DNA from: Frankiaceae bacterium
GTDB lineage: Bacteria > Actinomycetota > Actinomycetes > JAVEEJ01
Direction of reading: 5' to 3'
DNA: 12,302 bases
Assembly: GCA_030840515.1 (NCBI GenBank)
Contig: JAVEEJ010000221.1
Location: forward strand, 1-12,302
Shown: piece by piece, positions 1-7,016 of the stretch
Numbering within the stretch: position 1 is the stretch's first letter
Layout of the letters: every line of letters begins with the position of its first letter
The notes under the pieces: model-generated
What the model was told of the DNA's origin: nothing
The model's database searches: none
The model's input: the letters and a program-made list of their open reading frames with translations, nothing else
Translations under genes and position numbers: made by a program

Positions 1-2
1 AG

Positions 3-257
3 CTAGGCGCTGGCGCGGCGACGGCGGGCCAGCCGTCGTCGCTCGAGCTCGTTGAGGCCGCCCCAGATCCCGCGGTGCTCCCCGCTGGTCAGGGCGTGGT
101 CGAGACACGCCTCACGTACGACGCAGCCTCCGCAGATCCGGCGCGCGGCACCCTCGCGGGCGTCTCGCTCAGCCTTGACCTCGAAGCTCGGGGGTGTGAA
201 GAAGTACTCGGCAGTGGTGCCCTTGCACGCTGCCTGTCCCCACCAACCGTCGTCCAT
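3..257 (-). CDS. WhiB-like (Wbl) iron-sulfur transcription factor
   Basis: This 84-residue protein has the Wbl pattern of four cluster-binding cysteines: C11, then C42-x2-C45-x5-C51. A glycine-tryptophan turn GIWGG (residues 63-67) follows, then a basic arginine-rich tail (73-84) of the kind that contacts DNA. Wbl proteins bind a [4Fe-4S] cluster, usually pair with region 4 of the primary sigma factor, and respond to O2, NO or redox state. The length is normal for the family. The ATG at 257 is preceded by a purine-rich GAGGGTGGGGA, which supports this start. The gene diverges from the bagAB ATPase genes, with 118 bp between starts. It is not the wblA/WhiB4 type, which lies separately at 2505-2834. 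I cannot assign it to a named subclass; GIWGGLNELERR is closer in wording to WhiB2/WhmD-type proteins, but that is only an impression. Family assignment is very secure. Confidence 0.93.
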   Translation of the reverse strand: MDDGWWGQAACKGTTAEYFFTPPSFEVKAERDAREGAARRICGGCVVREACLDHALTSGEHRGIWGGLNELERRRLARRRRASA

Positions 258-362
258 TCCCCACCCTCACTCCGGCGCCGCTGGGGTGGCCCCGTATGAG
301 GAGTGAGGTTCGACACTGCGCCGCCGGTTCCTGCTGGTCGGGCGGGTGAGGCAGCGCGCGTC

Positions 363-368
363 TACGCT
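363..368 (+). promoter_or_regulatory. Candidate -10 element (TACGCT) for leaderless bagA
   Basis: TACGCT fits the actinobacterial -10 consensus TAnnnT. It ends 7 nt before the GTG at 376, which places the expected transcription start on or next to the start codon. No convincing -35 hexamer is visible 16-18 bp upstream. No Shine-Dalgarno sequence precedes GTG 376, which agrees with a leaderless message. Confidence 0.4.
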
Positions 369-375
369 CGCGCAA

Positions 376-1350
376 GTGACCGCCTTTCCCGGTGTGCGCC
401 TGCACGTCGTCTCCGGCAAGGGCGGCACAGGGAAGACGACTGTGGCCGGAGCGCTGGCTCTGGCGCTGGCAACCGGCGGGCGGAAGGTGCTGCTCACCGA
501 GGTCGAGGACCGCGGCGGACTGGCGCAGCTCTTCGACACCGCCCGCATGGGGTACGCCGAGCACCGCCTCGCCGCGGCTCCCGGCGGCGGCGAGGTCAAT
601 GGCCTGGCGGTGGACCCGGAGCAGGCGCTGCTCGAGTACCTGGAGACGTTCTACAAGCTGCGCCGAGCCGGCAGCGCGCTCAAGCGGATCGGCGCCGTGG
701 ACTTCGCCACCACCGTCGCTCCCGGCATGCGCGACGTGCTGCTCACGGGCAAGGTCATGGAGGCGACGCGGCGATCGGGTCCTGGCGGGAGGCCCGTGTA
801 CGACGCCGTCGTACTCGACGCCCCTCCGACGGGCCGGATCGCCCGCTTCCTCAACGTCAACGCCGAGGTCGCCGGGCTGGCGAAGGTCGGCCCGATCCAC
901 GGCCACGCCCAGCAGGTCATGTCCGTCATCGCGTCCCCGCTGACGGCCGTGCACCTCGTGACGCTGCTGGAGGAGATGCCGGTGCAGGAGACCGTCGACG
1001 GGGTGGCGGACCTGCGCGCGGCCGGCCTGCGGGTCGGGGGGATCTTCGTGAACATGGTGCGCCCCGCGCTGCTTCCGGCGAAGGCACTCGTCGCCGCCCG
1101 CAACGGCACCCTCGGCACCGAGAGCCTGGCCAAGACGCTGGAGGGGGTCGGTGTCCCCGCGGGGGCGCTGCCCGGGTTGCTCGTCGAAGCGCGCGAGCAC
1201 GCCGAGCGCGTCCAGCTGGAATCCGCCGAGCGGGCCGAGCTGGCCCGCCTGGACCTGCCGACCGCCGAGCTGCCGCTGCTGTCCGAGGCGGTCGACGTCG
1301 GAGCGCTCTACCAGCTGGCCGAGCAGCTGCGCGAGCAGTTGATCGCATGA
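376..1350 (+). CDS. bagA: Get3/ArsA-type ATPase, BagA (Rv3679-like)
   Basis: This 324-residue P-loop ATPase belongs to the ArsA/Get3 (SIMIBI) class. The deviant Walker A GKGGTGKTT lies at residues 14-22 and keeps the signature lysine at its second position. The switch motif DAPPTGR lies at 148-154. The text matches M. tuberculosis Rv3679 closely (VSGKGGTGKTT, ALLEYLETFYKL, GMRDVLLTGK, YDAVVLDAPPTGRIARFL). Get3 relatives hydrolyse ATP as dimers to bind hydrophobic or misfolded client proteins; in mycobacteria the BagA/BagB pair is described as bacterial Get3-like. No arsenite-binding role is visible. The start is chosen at GTG 376 because a -10-like TACGCT precedes it; an in-frame GTG at 346 would add ten residues but has no better ribosome site. 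The stop overlaps the bagB start as ATGA, so the two are probably translationally coupled and form one complex. Confidence 0.9.
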   Translation: MTAFPGVRLHVVSGKGGTGKTTVAGALALALATGGRKVLLTEVEDRGGLAQLFDTARMGYAEHRLAAAPGGGEVNGLAVDPEQALLEYLETFYKLRRAGSALKRIGAVDFATTVAPGMRDVLLTGKVMEATRRSGPGGRPVYDAVVLDAPPTGRIARFLNVNAEVAGLAKVGPIHGHAQQVMSVIASPLTAVHLVTLLEEMPVQETVDGVADLRAAGLRVGGIFVNMVRPALLPAKALVAARNGTLGTESLAKTLEGVGVPAGALPGLLVEAREHAERVQLESAERAELARLDLPTAELPLLSEAVDVGALYQLAEQLREQLIA

Positions 1351-2462
1351 CCGCGAGCAAGCTCGACGTCGACGCCCTCATCGACGACCCGCGCACCCGG
1401 GTCATCGTGTGCTGCGGCTCGGGAGGCGTGGGCAAGACGACGACGGCTGCGGCGCTCGCCCTGCGGGCCGCCGAACGCGGCAGGCAGACGGTGGTGCTGA
1501 CCATCGACCCGGCGCGACGGCTGGCGCAGTCGATGGGACTGACGGAGCTGGACAACACCCCACGCGCGGTCGCGGGCGCCGACGGCGACCTCGACGCGAT
1601 GATGCTGGACATGAAGCGCACGTTCGACGACATCGTGCTCGCGCACAGCGATGCCGCCCGCGCGCAGCAGATCCTCGCCAACCCCTTCTACCAGTCGCTG
1701 TCCTCGTCATTCTCCGGCACGCAGGAGTACATGGCGATGGAGAAGCTCGGGCAGCTGCGGGCGACCGGCGCCTGGGACCTGATCGTGGTCGACACTCCCC
1801 CTTCGCGGTCGGCGCTGGACTTCCTCGACGCGCCGAAGCGGCTCGGGACCTTCCTCGACGGCCGGCTGATCAGGCTCCTGATCGTCCCGGCCAAGGCTGG
1901 GGGACGGGCCTACCTGAAGGTCATCAGCGCCGGCGTCGGCATGGTCACCAGCGTGCTGACCAAGATCCTCGGCGCCCAGGTGCTCAAGGACGTCTCGCTG
2001 TTCGTGACGGCACTGGAGACGATGTTCGGCGGCTTCCGGGAGCGGGCTGACAACACCTACGCCCTGCTCAAGGCACCGGGTACGGCGTTCCTCGTGGAGG
2101 CCGCGCCGGAGCGGGACGCCTTGCGCGAGGCGGCCTACTTCGTGGAGCGGCTCAGCCAGGAGCGGATGCCGTTGGCCGGGCTGGTGCTCAACCGGGTGCA
2201 CCGCTCTGCCGTCCCGTCGCTGTCGGCGGAGCGCACGGTGGCGGCCGCGGAGGAGCTGGCCGGGCGGCGTGGCGCGGCGACTGCGGAGGGCGTGCTGCGG
2301 CTGCACGCTGACCGGATGGTGGTGGCCGCCCGCGAGCGCCGCCTCTTCGAGCGGTTCACCGCGGCACACCCCGCGGTGGCTGTGGCGGAGGTCGCGGCGC
2401 GGTCGACGGACGTGCACGACCTGGACGGGCTGAGGGCCGTCGGCGCAGACCTGGCGAGTTGA
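1347..2462 (+). CDS. bagB: Get3/ArsA-type ATPase, BagB (Rv3680-like)
   Basis: This 371-residue paralogue of BagA matches M. tuberculosis Rv3680 (TIDPARRLAQ, MMLDMKRTFD, GTQEYMAMEKLGQL, VVDTPPSRSALDFLDAPKRLG, FGGFRERADNTYALLK). The Walker A GSGGVGKTT occupies residues 24-32. Its second position is serine where the Get3/ArsA/MinD group has the signature lysine. The switch motif DTPPSR is at 149-154. The ATG at 1347 overlaps the bagA stop (ATGA); the reading frame is open far upstream to 303, but that extension is a shadow of bagA. The long central stretch after the switch motif (about 165-220), rich in hydrophobic residues, is the likely client-binding helical region. The probable role is as obligate partner of BagA in an ATP-dependent chaperone or targeting complex. 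The gene ends 42 bp from the convergent wblA. Confidence 0.9.
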   Translation: MTASKLDVDALIDDPRTRVIVCCGSGGVGKTTTAAALALRAAERGRQTVVLTIDPARRLAQSMGLTELDNTPRAVAGADGDLDAMMLDMKRTFDDIVLAHSDAARAQQILANPFYQSLSSSFSGTQEYMAMEKLGQLRATGAWDLIVVDTPPSRSALDFLDAPKRLGTFLDGRLIRLLIVPAKAGGRAYLKVISAGVGMVTSVLTKILGAQVLKDVSLFVTALETMFGGFRERADNTYALLKAPGTAFLVEAAPERDALREAAYFVERLSQERMPLAGLVLNRVHRSAVPSLSAERTVAAAEELAGRRGAATAEGVLRLHADRMVVAARERRLFERFTAAHPAVAVAEVAARSTDVHDLDGLRAVGADLAS

Positions 2463-2506
2463 GCTCGTCGTACTCGTCCCCGCCCATTCCCTTGCGGGTT
2501 GAGCTC
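2459..2506. terminator. Nested inverted repeat between convergent bagB and wblA
   Basis: The 42-bp space between the two stop codons holds CCCGC (2479-2483) and GCGGG (2494-2498) around a 10-nt loop, followed by TT. The self-complementary GAGCTC flanks it at 2461-2466 and 2501-2506, so a longer outer stem can form. This would serve as a compact bidirectional terminator. There is no long T-run, so activity is inferred from position and symmetry. Confidence 0.4.
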
Positions 2507-2834
2507 AGGCGGAGCGGCGCTGCTCGGGGATCGCGGCCCGGCGGGCCTTGAGGAACATGGCGCGCCACGAGCGGACCTCGGGCCGGCGGCGCAGCAGGGC
2601 GCGACGCTCCCGCTCGGTCATGCCACCCCAGACGCCGAACTCCACGCGGTTGTCCAAGGCGTCGGCCAGGCACTCGACGCGCACCGGGCAGCCCATGCAG
2701 ACCTGCTTGGCCCGGTTCTGGGCGGCTCCCTGGACGAAGAGCGCGTCGGGGTCACCCTGACGGCAGGCTCCCAGGCTGGGCCAGGCCTCGGTCCAGGCGG
2801 CGGGATCGGCCAGCACGGTCGTGGGGTGGCTCAT
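2505..2834 (-). CDS. wblA: WblA/WhiB4 redox-sensing regulator
   Basis: This 109-residue Wbl protein has cluster cysteines C24, C46, C49 and C55, the turn GVWGG at 67-71, and a basic C-terminal tail. The central text (LFVQGAAQNRAK, CLADALDNRVEFGVWGGMTERERRALL, RRRPEVRSW) is that of Streptomyces WblA and M. tuberculosis WhiB4 (Rv3681c). These regulators hold an O2- and NO-sensitive [4Fe-4S] cluster; WblA controls the switch to development and secondary metabolism, and WhiB4 controls redox and beta-lactam responses. The ATG at 2834 is preferred because GTGAGGAC sits about 7 nt upstream. The frame stays open to 2951 but the extra 39 residues resemble no Wbl N-terminus. Placement between bagAB and ponA2, on the opposite strand, is the conserved arrangement. 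Confidence 0.94.
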   Translation of the reverse strand: MSHPTTVLADPAAWTEAWPSLGACRQGDPDALFVQGAAQNRAKQVCMGCPVRVECLADALDNRVEFGVWGGMTERERRALLRRRPEVRSWRAMFLKARRAAIPEQRRSA

Positions 2835-3025
2835 GCCGGCGTCCTCACGTTGTCTCGGTGCGGTCGTCCCCCGGAGTCCGGCTTGGCCCGCTTGCGTCAA
2901 CAACGACTGTAGGAAACGGACGTTACGGCCGATAGCCTCCGTTCGGCCCATCTTGGTCTAGCACGGACGGGCCATACGCCGCGTAGCCGTAGCCCGTTCG
3001 AAGGGCCGCTCAGAGGTGCGGGACC

Positions 3026-3031
3026 TACTCT
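3026..3031 (+). promoter_or_regulatory. Candidate -10 element (TACTCT) for leaderless ponA2
   Basis: TACTCT fits TAnnnT. Exactly 6 nt (TTGACG) separate it from GTG 3038, so transcription would start at the first base of that codon. The only purine-rich site upstream (GAGGTG, 3013-3018) lies too far from either possible start to act as a ribosome site. No good -35 hexamer is visible. Confidence 0.45.
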
Positions 3032-3037
3032 TTGACG

Positions 3038-5398
3038 GTGAGAACCCCGGCTCGACCAGGCGCGCAGCGCGACCTGCGCCACCGGTTGGGCCTGCTCGGG
3101 GCGGTGGCCGCCCTTGCCGGACTGCTGGTGGCGGGCCTCATCGCGCCGTTCGTCGGGGGCCTCGCGGTCGTTGCCCGCGCCAGCGCCGACTCCTTCGACC
3201 AGCTGCCGAGCGAGCTCAAGACCCCGCCGCTGCCCCAGGCCTCCAAGGTCCTGGCCGCCGACGGCACCACGATCGCGACCTTCTACGACGAGAACCGCAT
3301 CCTCGTCCCGCTGAGCCGGGTGGCGCCGAGCATGCGCTACGCGATCATCGCCATCGAGGACTCGCGCTTCTACGAGCACCGCGGGATCGACATCCAGGGC
3401 GCCTTCCGGGCCGCGCTGAACAACGCCAAGGGCGGCTCGGTGCAGGGCGGCTCAACCATCACGCAGCAGTACGTCAAGAACGTGCTGGTCGAGCAGGCCA
3501 CCAACACCAAGGACGTGAAGGCGGCCCGCGCCCAGGACGTCTCACGCAAGCTGCGCGAGCTCAAGTACGCGCTCACCCTCGAGGACAAGCTCAGCAAGGA
3601 CCAGATCCTCGAGAACTACCTGAACATCGCCTACTTCGGGGATGGCGCCTACGGCGTCGAGTCGGCGGCCAGGCACTTCTTCGGGACCACCGCTGCTCGG
3701 CTCACGCTGCCGCAGTCCGCGCTGCTGGCCGGGTTGGTCAAGAGCCCGTCGATCTACAGCCCGATCAAGCACAAGGTGGCCGCCAAGCTCCGCCGCGACA
3801 CGGTGCTCGGTGTCATGCGCGAGCAGCACTTCGCGAGTCCCGCGGACGTGGCCAAGGCGCAGGCCAGCCCGATCAAGCTGAAGCTCCAGGCCGAGGTGAA
3901 CGGGTGCGTGACGTCCGTCGCACCCTGGTTCTGCGACTTCCTCGTCGGCTACTTCCGGGCCAACCCGTCGCTCGGCGGTGAGCGGGCGCTCAAGGAGAAC
4001 GGCCTCACCGTGCACACGACCCTGGACCTCAAGGCCCAGAGGTCCGCGGACGCGGCGGTGCGCAAGTACGTCGCCCCCACCGACAAGGTCGCCGCGTCCC
4101 TGGCGATGGTGGAGCCGGGCACCGGTCACGTGCTGGCGATCGCGGAGAGCCGCGACTACAGCAAGTACAAGCTCAACCTCGCAGTGGGGCGGCCCTACAG
4201 CCCGAACGCCGGCGGCCAGCCCGGCTCGACGTTCAAGGCGTTCACCCTTGCCGCGGCGCTGGACCAGGGCATCCCGATCAAGACCGCGATCCGGTCGCCC
4301 GCGTTCTACGTGTCGAAGTTCATCGGCGGGGCGCCGCGTTGCCCGCAGCCTTTCTACTGCCTCAACAACGCGGGCGACTCCGAGAGCGGCACCTTCAACC
4401 TGCTCACCGGCACGTGGGCTTCGGTGAACACCTTCTACGTGCAGCTCGAAGAGCGCGTCGGGCTGCCGGCGGTGAAGGCCATGGCGACCGGCCTCGGTGC
4501 GCGCCGCGCTGACGGCACGGCCTGGCACGCGGGAGGCTCGTTCACTCTCGGCGCCGACGAGGTCGCCCCGCTCGACATGGCCGTCGCCTACGCGACCCTC
4601 GCGGCACACGGAGTGCGCTGCGACCCGGTGCTCGTCACCTCGGTCACGACGAGCAAGGGCAAAGAGGTGGCGCTGCCGGACGCGAAGTGCGGCAAGGTCA
4701 TGGAGCCCAAGGTCGCCGACACCGTGACCCAGATCCTCACGGGCGTCATCGACGGGTCGTTCCGGGCGCGCACCGGCCGGGCCGCGTCGCTGGGCCGGCC
4801 GGCGGCCGGCAAGACCGGGACCAACACCGACTACCACGGCGCTTGGTTCGTGGGCTACACGCCGCAGATCGCGACCGCGGTGGGCATGTGGAACCCGAAG
4901 GCGCCGAACACCTACCAGCTCAAGAACGTCACGATCGGCGGTAAGCGCTACGGCCGAGTCTTCGGAGCGACGATCCCCGCGCCGATCTGGAAAGCCGCGA
5001 TGCTCGGAGCCCTCGAAGGCGTCCCGGTTGTCAAGTTCGCGCCGGCGAGCAAGGAGGTCGCCGACGGCCAGAGCTCACCGGTCCCCGACGTGACCGGGCT
5101 CTCCGTGCCCGAGGCCAAGGCGCGTATCGAAGCGGCGGGATTCACCTTCTCCCTCGCCCCGGGCGCAGTGCCGTCGCTGCTGCCTGCGGGCACGGTGGCG
5201 TACACGTCTCCGGGTGGCGGCTCGCTGGCTCCGCCGGGCAACCCGATCCGCGTCTACGTCAGCAACGGCGTGCCGCCCACGACGGCGCCCACGGCCAACC
5301 CGAACCCCTCGCGTACCTCGGCTCCACCACCCAAGCCACCGCCGCCGACGCACAAGCCGAAACCGAGACCCAAGCCCAGCCCCACCCCCTCGCCATGA
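3038..5398 (+). CDS. ponA2: Bifunctional penicillin-binding protein (class A PBP) with PASTA domain
   Basis: This 786-residue membrane-anchored peptidoglycan synthase polymerises lipid II and crosslinks the strands. Its parts run in order. A short basic tail is followed by one transmembrane segment (about 17-48). The GT51 glycosyltransferase domain has EDSRFYEH with catalytic E107, GGSTITQQ (137-144), and ENYLNIAYFG with E192. The transpeptidase has STFK (S397 acylated, K400), SVN (462-464) and KTGTN (592-596). A single PASTA domain spans about 680-744, and a proline- and lysine-rich tail runs from 745 to 786. This layout is that of mycobacterial PonA2 (Rv3682), which also sits beside whiB4. 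The start is GTG 3038, judged leaderless; TTG 3032 in the same frame is an alternative adding two residues. The stop overlaps the next gene as ATGA, indicating coupled expression with the phosphoesterase. Confidence 0.94.
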   Translation: MRTPARPGAQRDLRHRLGLLGAVAALAGLLVAGLIAPFVGGLAVVARASADSFDQLPSELKTPPLPQASKVLAADGTTIATFYDENRILVPLSRVAPSMRYAIIAIEDSRFYEHRGIDIQGAFRAALNNAKGGSVQGGSTITQQYVKNVLVEQATNTKDVKAARAQDVSRKLRELKYALTLEDKLSKDQILENYLNIAYFGDGAYGVESAARHFFGTTAARLTLPQSALLAGLVKSPSIYSPIKHKVAAKLRRDTVLGVMREQHFASPADVAKAQASPIKLKLQAEVNGCVTSVAPWFCDFLVGYFRANPSLGGERALKENGLTVHTTLDLKAQRSADAAVRKYVAPTDKVAASLAMVEPGTGHVLAIAESRDYSKYKLNLAVGRPYSPNAGGQPGSTFKAFTLAAALDQGIPIKTAIRSPAFYVSKFIGGAPRCPQPFYCLNNAGDSESGTFNLLTGTWASVNTFYVQLEERVGLPAVKAMATGLGARRADGTAWHAGGSFTLGADEVAPLDMAVAYATLAAHGVRCDPVLVTSVTTSKGKEVALPDAKCGKVMEPKVADTVTQILTGVIDGSFRARTGRAASLGRPAAGKTGTNTDYHGAWFVGYTPQIATAVGMWNPKAPNTYQLKNVTIGGKRYGRVFGATIPAPIWKAAMLGALEGVPVVKFAPASKEVADGQSSPVPDVTGLSVPEAKARIEAAGFTFSLAPGAVPSLLPAGTVAYTSPGGGSLAPPGNPIRVYVSNGVPPTTAPTANPNPSRTSAPPPKPPPPTHKPKPRPKPSPTPSP

Positions 5399-6282
5399 CG
5401 GCGCGGCTGAAGGTCCCGCTGGCAGTCGCGGGCATGGCCGCCGCAGGTCTGGGATGGTCGGTCGCTGAGACGCGGATGTTCGTGCTGCGGCGAGCAGAGG
5501 TCGGCGTACTCGCTCCCGGATCTGCGCCGCTCACCGTGCTCCACATCAGCGACCTGCACCTCACCCCGGGGCAGCGGATCAAGCAGCGGTGGGTGCACGC
5601 GCTGAACGAGCTCGAGCCCGACCTCATCGTCGGCACGGGTGACTTCATCGCGCACCCAGAGGCTGTGCCGCCGCTGGTGGACGCGCTCGGCGACCTGCTC
5701 GCGCGCCCGGGGTGCTTCGTGCTCGGCTCCAACGACTACTTCGCGCCCAAGCCGAAGAACCCGGCGCGCTACCTGCTGCCGGACAACGGGCGACGCTCAC
5801 ACGGCGGCGAGCTGCCCTGGCGGGACCTCAAGGCAGCGCTGTCGGCCGAGGGTTGGGTCGACCTGACCAATGCCCGCGGCTGGCTCAAGGCCGGCGCTCG
5901 CGAGGTCGAGCTGCGCGGCATCGACGACAGCCACATCAACAGGGACGAGTACGACGACGTCGCGGGACCTGCCGATCCGACAGCCGACCTGCGACTGGGC
6001 GTCATGCACTCGCCGGAGCCGCGCAACGTCGCCGCGATGGGCGCCGACGGGTTCGAGCTGGTGCTGGCCGGCCACACTCACGGTGGCCAACTCCGGCTGC
6101 CGTTCTACGGCGCGCTCGTGACGAACTGCGGGCTCGAGCGATCGCGCGCGCGGGGATTGTCGCAGGGGGACGACGACACCTGGCTGCATGTGTCGGCGGG
6201 GTTGGGAACGTCGCCGTACGCGCCCGTTCGCTTCTGCTGCCGGCCTGAGGCCACCCTGCTCACGCTGGTGGCTGCCCGCTAG
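5395..6282 (+). CDS. Calcineurin-like metallophosphoesterase (Rv3683-like)
   Basis: This 295-residue enzyme carries the complete metallophosphoesterase signature: D53 and H55 in HISDLHL, D83 in GTGD, N113-D114 in GSND, H205 in GVMHSPEP, and H227/H229 in GHTHGG. These bind two metal ions and hydrolyse phosphate mono- or diesters. The GHTHGGQ ending and the overall size resemble the YkuE-type branch. A hydrophobic N-terminal stretch (about 7-21), with no cleavage site that I recognise, could anchor it at the membrane. The ATG overlaps the ponA2 stop (ATGA). This pairing with ponA2 is conserved in actinobacteria (Rv3682-Rv3683), so a role in cell-wall precursor or lipid phosphate metabolism is plausible. 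That role is inference; the substrate is not shown by the sequence. Confidence 0.9.
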   Translation: MTARLKVPLAVAGMAAAGLGWSVAETRMFVLRRAEVGVLAPGSAPLTVLHISDLHLTPGQRIKQRWVHALNELEPDLIVGTGDFIAHPEAVPPLVDALGDLLARPGCFVLGSNDYFAPKPKNPARYLLPDNGRRSHGGELPWRDLKAALSAEGWVDLTNARGWLKAGAREVELRGIDDSHINRDEYDDVAGPADPTADLRLGVMHSPEPRNVAAMGADGFELVLAGHTHGGQLRLPFYGALVTNCGLERSRARGLSQGDDDTWLHVSAGLGTSPYAPVRFCCRPEATLLTLVAAR

Positions 6283-6293
6283 AGTTGCACGTC

Positions 6294-6312
6294 GCCCGGC
6301 TTCGTGCCGGGC
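6294..6312 (+). terminator. Perfect 7-bp hairpin directly before tRNA-Pro
   Basis: GCCCGGC (6294-6300) and GCCGGGC (6306-6312) pair perfectly around the 5-nt loop TTCGT, followed by TTC. It begins 12 bp after the phosphoesterase stop and ends 2 bp before the tRNA. It could terminate the ponA2 operon, or act as a processing structure if the tRNA is co-transcribed. Confidence 0.5.
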
Positions 6313-6314
6313 TT

Positions 6315-6391
<77 letters not shown>

Positions 6392-6410
6392 AACGTTCTC
6401 GCAGGTCAGG

Positions 6411-6424
6411 GGCCGCTTTCGGCC
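6411..6424 (+). terminator. Short hairpin behind tRNA-Pro
   Basis: GGCCG (6411-6415), loop CTTT, CGGCC (6420-6424), then TT. The 5-bp GC-rich stem begins 20 nt after the tRNA CCA end, a usual place for a tRNA terminator. There is no T-run. Confidence 0.35.
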
Positions 6425-6462
6425 TTCGCCGACAGGGCTCACACCGTCCATCTCGCGGCTAA

Positions 6463-6484
6463 AAGAGCCTAACCAAGAGCCTAA
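6463..6484. repeat. 10-bp direct repeat AAGAGCCTAA at 12-bp spacing
   Basis: AAGAGCCTAA occurs at 6463-6472 and again at 6475-6484, separated by two bases, so the period is 12 bp. It lies about 72 bp past the tRNA-Pro CCA end. Tyrosine integrases bind short tandem direct repeats (arm-type sites) near their core site, and tRNA 3' ends are usual core sites. These could therefore be arm sites left by an integrated element. That reading is inference, because no integrase gene is in the window. Confidence 0.4.
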
Positions 6485-6713
6485 GCCTCTCGGGGCTGCC
6501 GCCTCCTAACAGTGGCCGCCGATGCCCTCCCGGCGGAGCGATTGACTAGCGCGCCCCGCCGCCATAAGCGTCCGCCTGATCGCGTTACGCCCCGGGGTCA
6601 TCTGTGCGCACACGGACACGCCGCGCTCACGGGAACGCCGACGCAACTGTCGCAAGACCATGCCTTGCCCTGCCGAGCCAAGTGCCCGACTCCCATTGGA
6701 GGCCAGGACAGGG

Positions 6714-7016
6714 TCAGGGGGCCCCGACCAGTTCGTAACTACGGTAGCTACCGCCGTCTTGGACGATGATTATCGTGGGCACGAAGGCGCCGCGACCGCC
6801 GCTTACGACCTTGCCATCCTTGACGACAGGTGTCGCTGCGCCATACTTCGCTCGGGCTGCGTCAAGCCCCATGGGCGCTAAGCGGCTCTTCTCGTAGATG
6901 CGATGGAAAACGGTCACTCGCTCGCCTGGATGGTGGGCTCCGCAGCCGCTGAGCATCGCGGATGAAAGCAGCCAAGCCAGAACGCCAAGGGTTGCGGCTG
7001 CGGTCCTACGCCGCAT
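6714..7016 (-). CDS. Small putative lipoprotein, coupled to the amidase gene
   Basis: This is a 100-residue protein of unknown function. Three arginines and a hydrophobic segment (about 7-21) lead to the lipobox LSGC with C25 as the lipidation site, so the mature protein of about 76 residues would be anchored to the outer face of the membrane. The mature part has no cysteine and ends with a glycine-rich, beta-prone stretch (VSGGRGAFVPTIIIVQDGG, about 71-89). I recognise no domain. Its ATG lies inside the end of the amidase gene: the two overlap by 11 bp in different frames, which implies translational coupling and a functional link, for example anchoring, modulation or protection. GC is lower than in the core genes to the left, as for the amidase. 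Confidence 0.72.
   Translation of the reverse strand: MRRRTAAATLGVLAWLLSSAMLSGCGAHHPGERVTVFHRIYEKSRLAPMGLDAARAKYGAATPVVKDGKVVSGGRGAFVPTIIIVQDGGSYRSYELVGAP

Larger units (their letters stand above)
6392..6713. other. Gene-free stretch downstream of tRNA-Pro
   Basis: These 322 bases hold no convincing reading frame on either strand; the short open frames lack ribosome sites and resemble nothing known. A small hairpin GGCCG-CTTT-CGGCC (6411-6424) followed by TT may end the tRNA transcript. The other notable element is a direct repeat of AAGAGCCTAA at 6463-6484, annotated separately. The stretch marks the boundary between the conserved core and the lower-GC genes that follow. Confidence 0.6.

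Noticed and set aside
169..1200. 343-residue open frame on the minus strand
   Set aside because: It lies antisense to bagA and the left wbl; composition is typical of a GC-rich shadow frame and no family pattern is visible.
303..1346. Upstream open extension of the bagB frame (would make a 719-residue protein)
   Set aside because: The extension is Arg/Gly/Ala-rich text antagonistic to the well-matched bagA frame; bagB homology begins at ATG 1347, which overlaps the bagA stop.
2878..2900. TTGACG on the minus strand as a -35 for wblA
   Set aside because: No acceptable -10 hexamer occurs 16-18 bp downstream.
2835..2951. Longer N-terminus for wblA from ATG 2951
   Set aside because: The added 39 residues resemble no Wbl protein, whereas ATG 2834 has a good ribosome site.
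3542..4837. 431-residue open frame on the minus strand
   Set aside because: It is entirely antisense to the catalytic domains of ponA2, and its translation has no recognisable motif.
6712..6730. Inverted repeat around the lipoprotein stop codon (GGTC...GACC)
   Set aside because: The stem has a mismatch, overlaps the coding end and has no T-run; too weak to call a terminator.
6512..6881. Short plus-strand frames 6512-6769 and 6660-6881
   Set aside because: No ribosome sites, no recognisable pattern, and the second is antisense to the lipoprotein gene.
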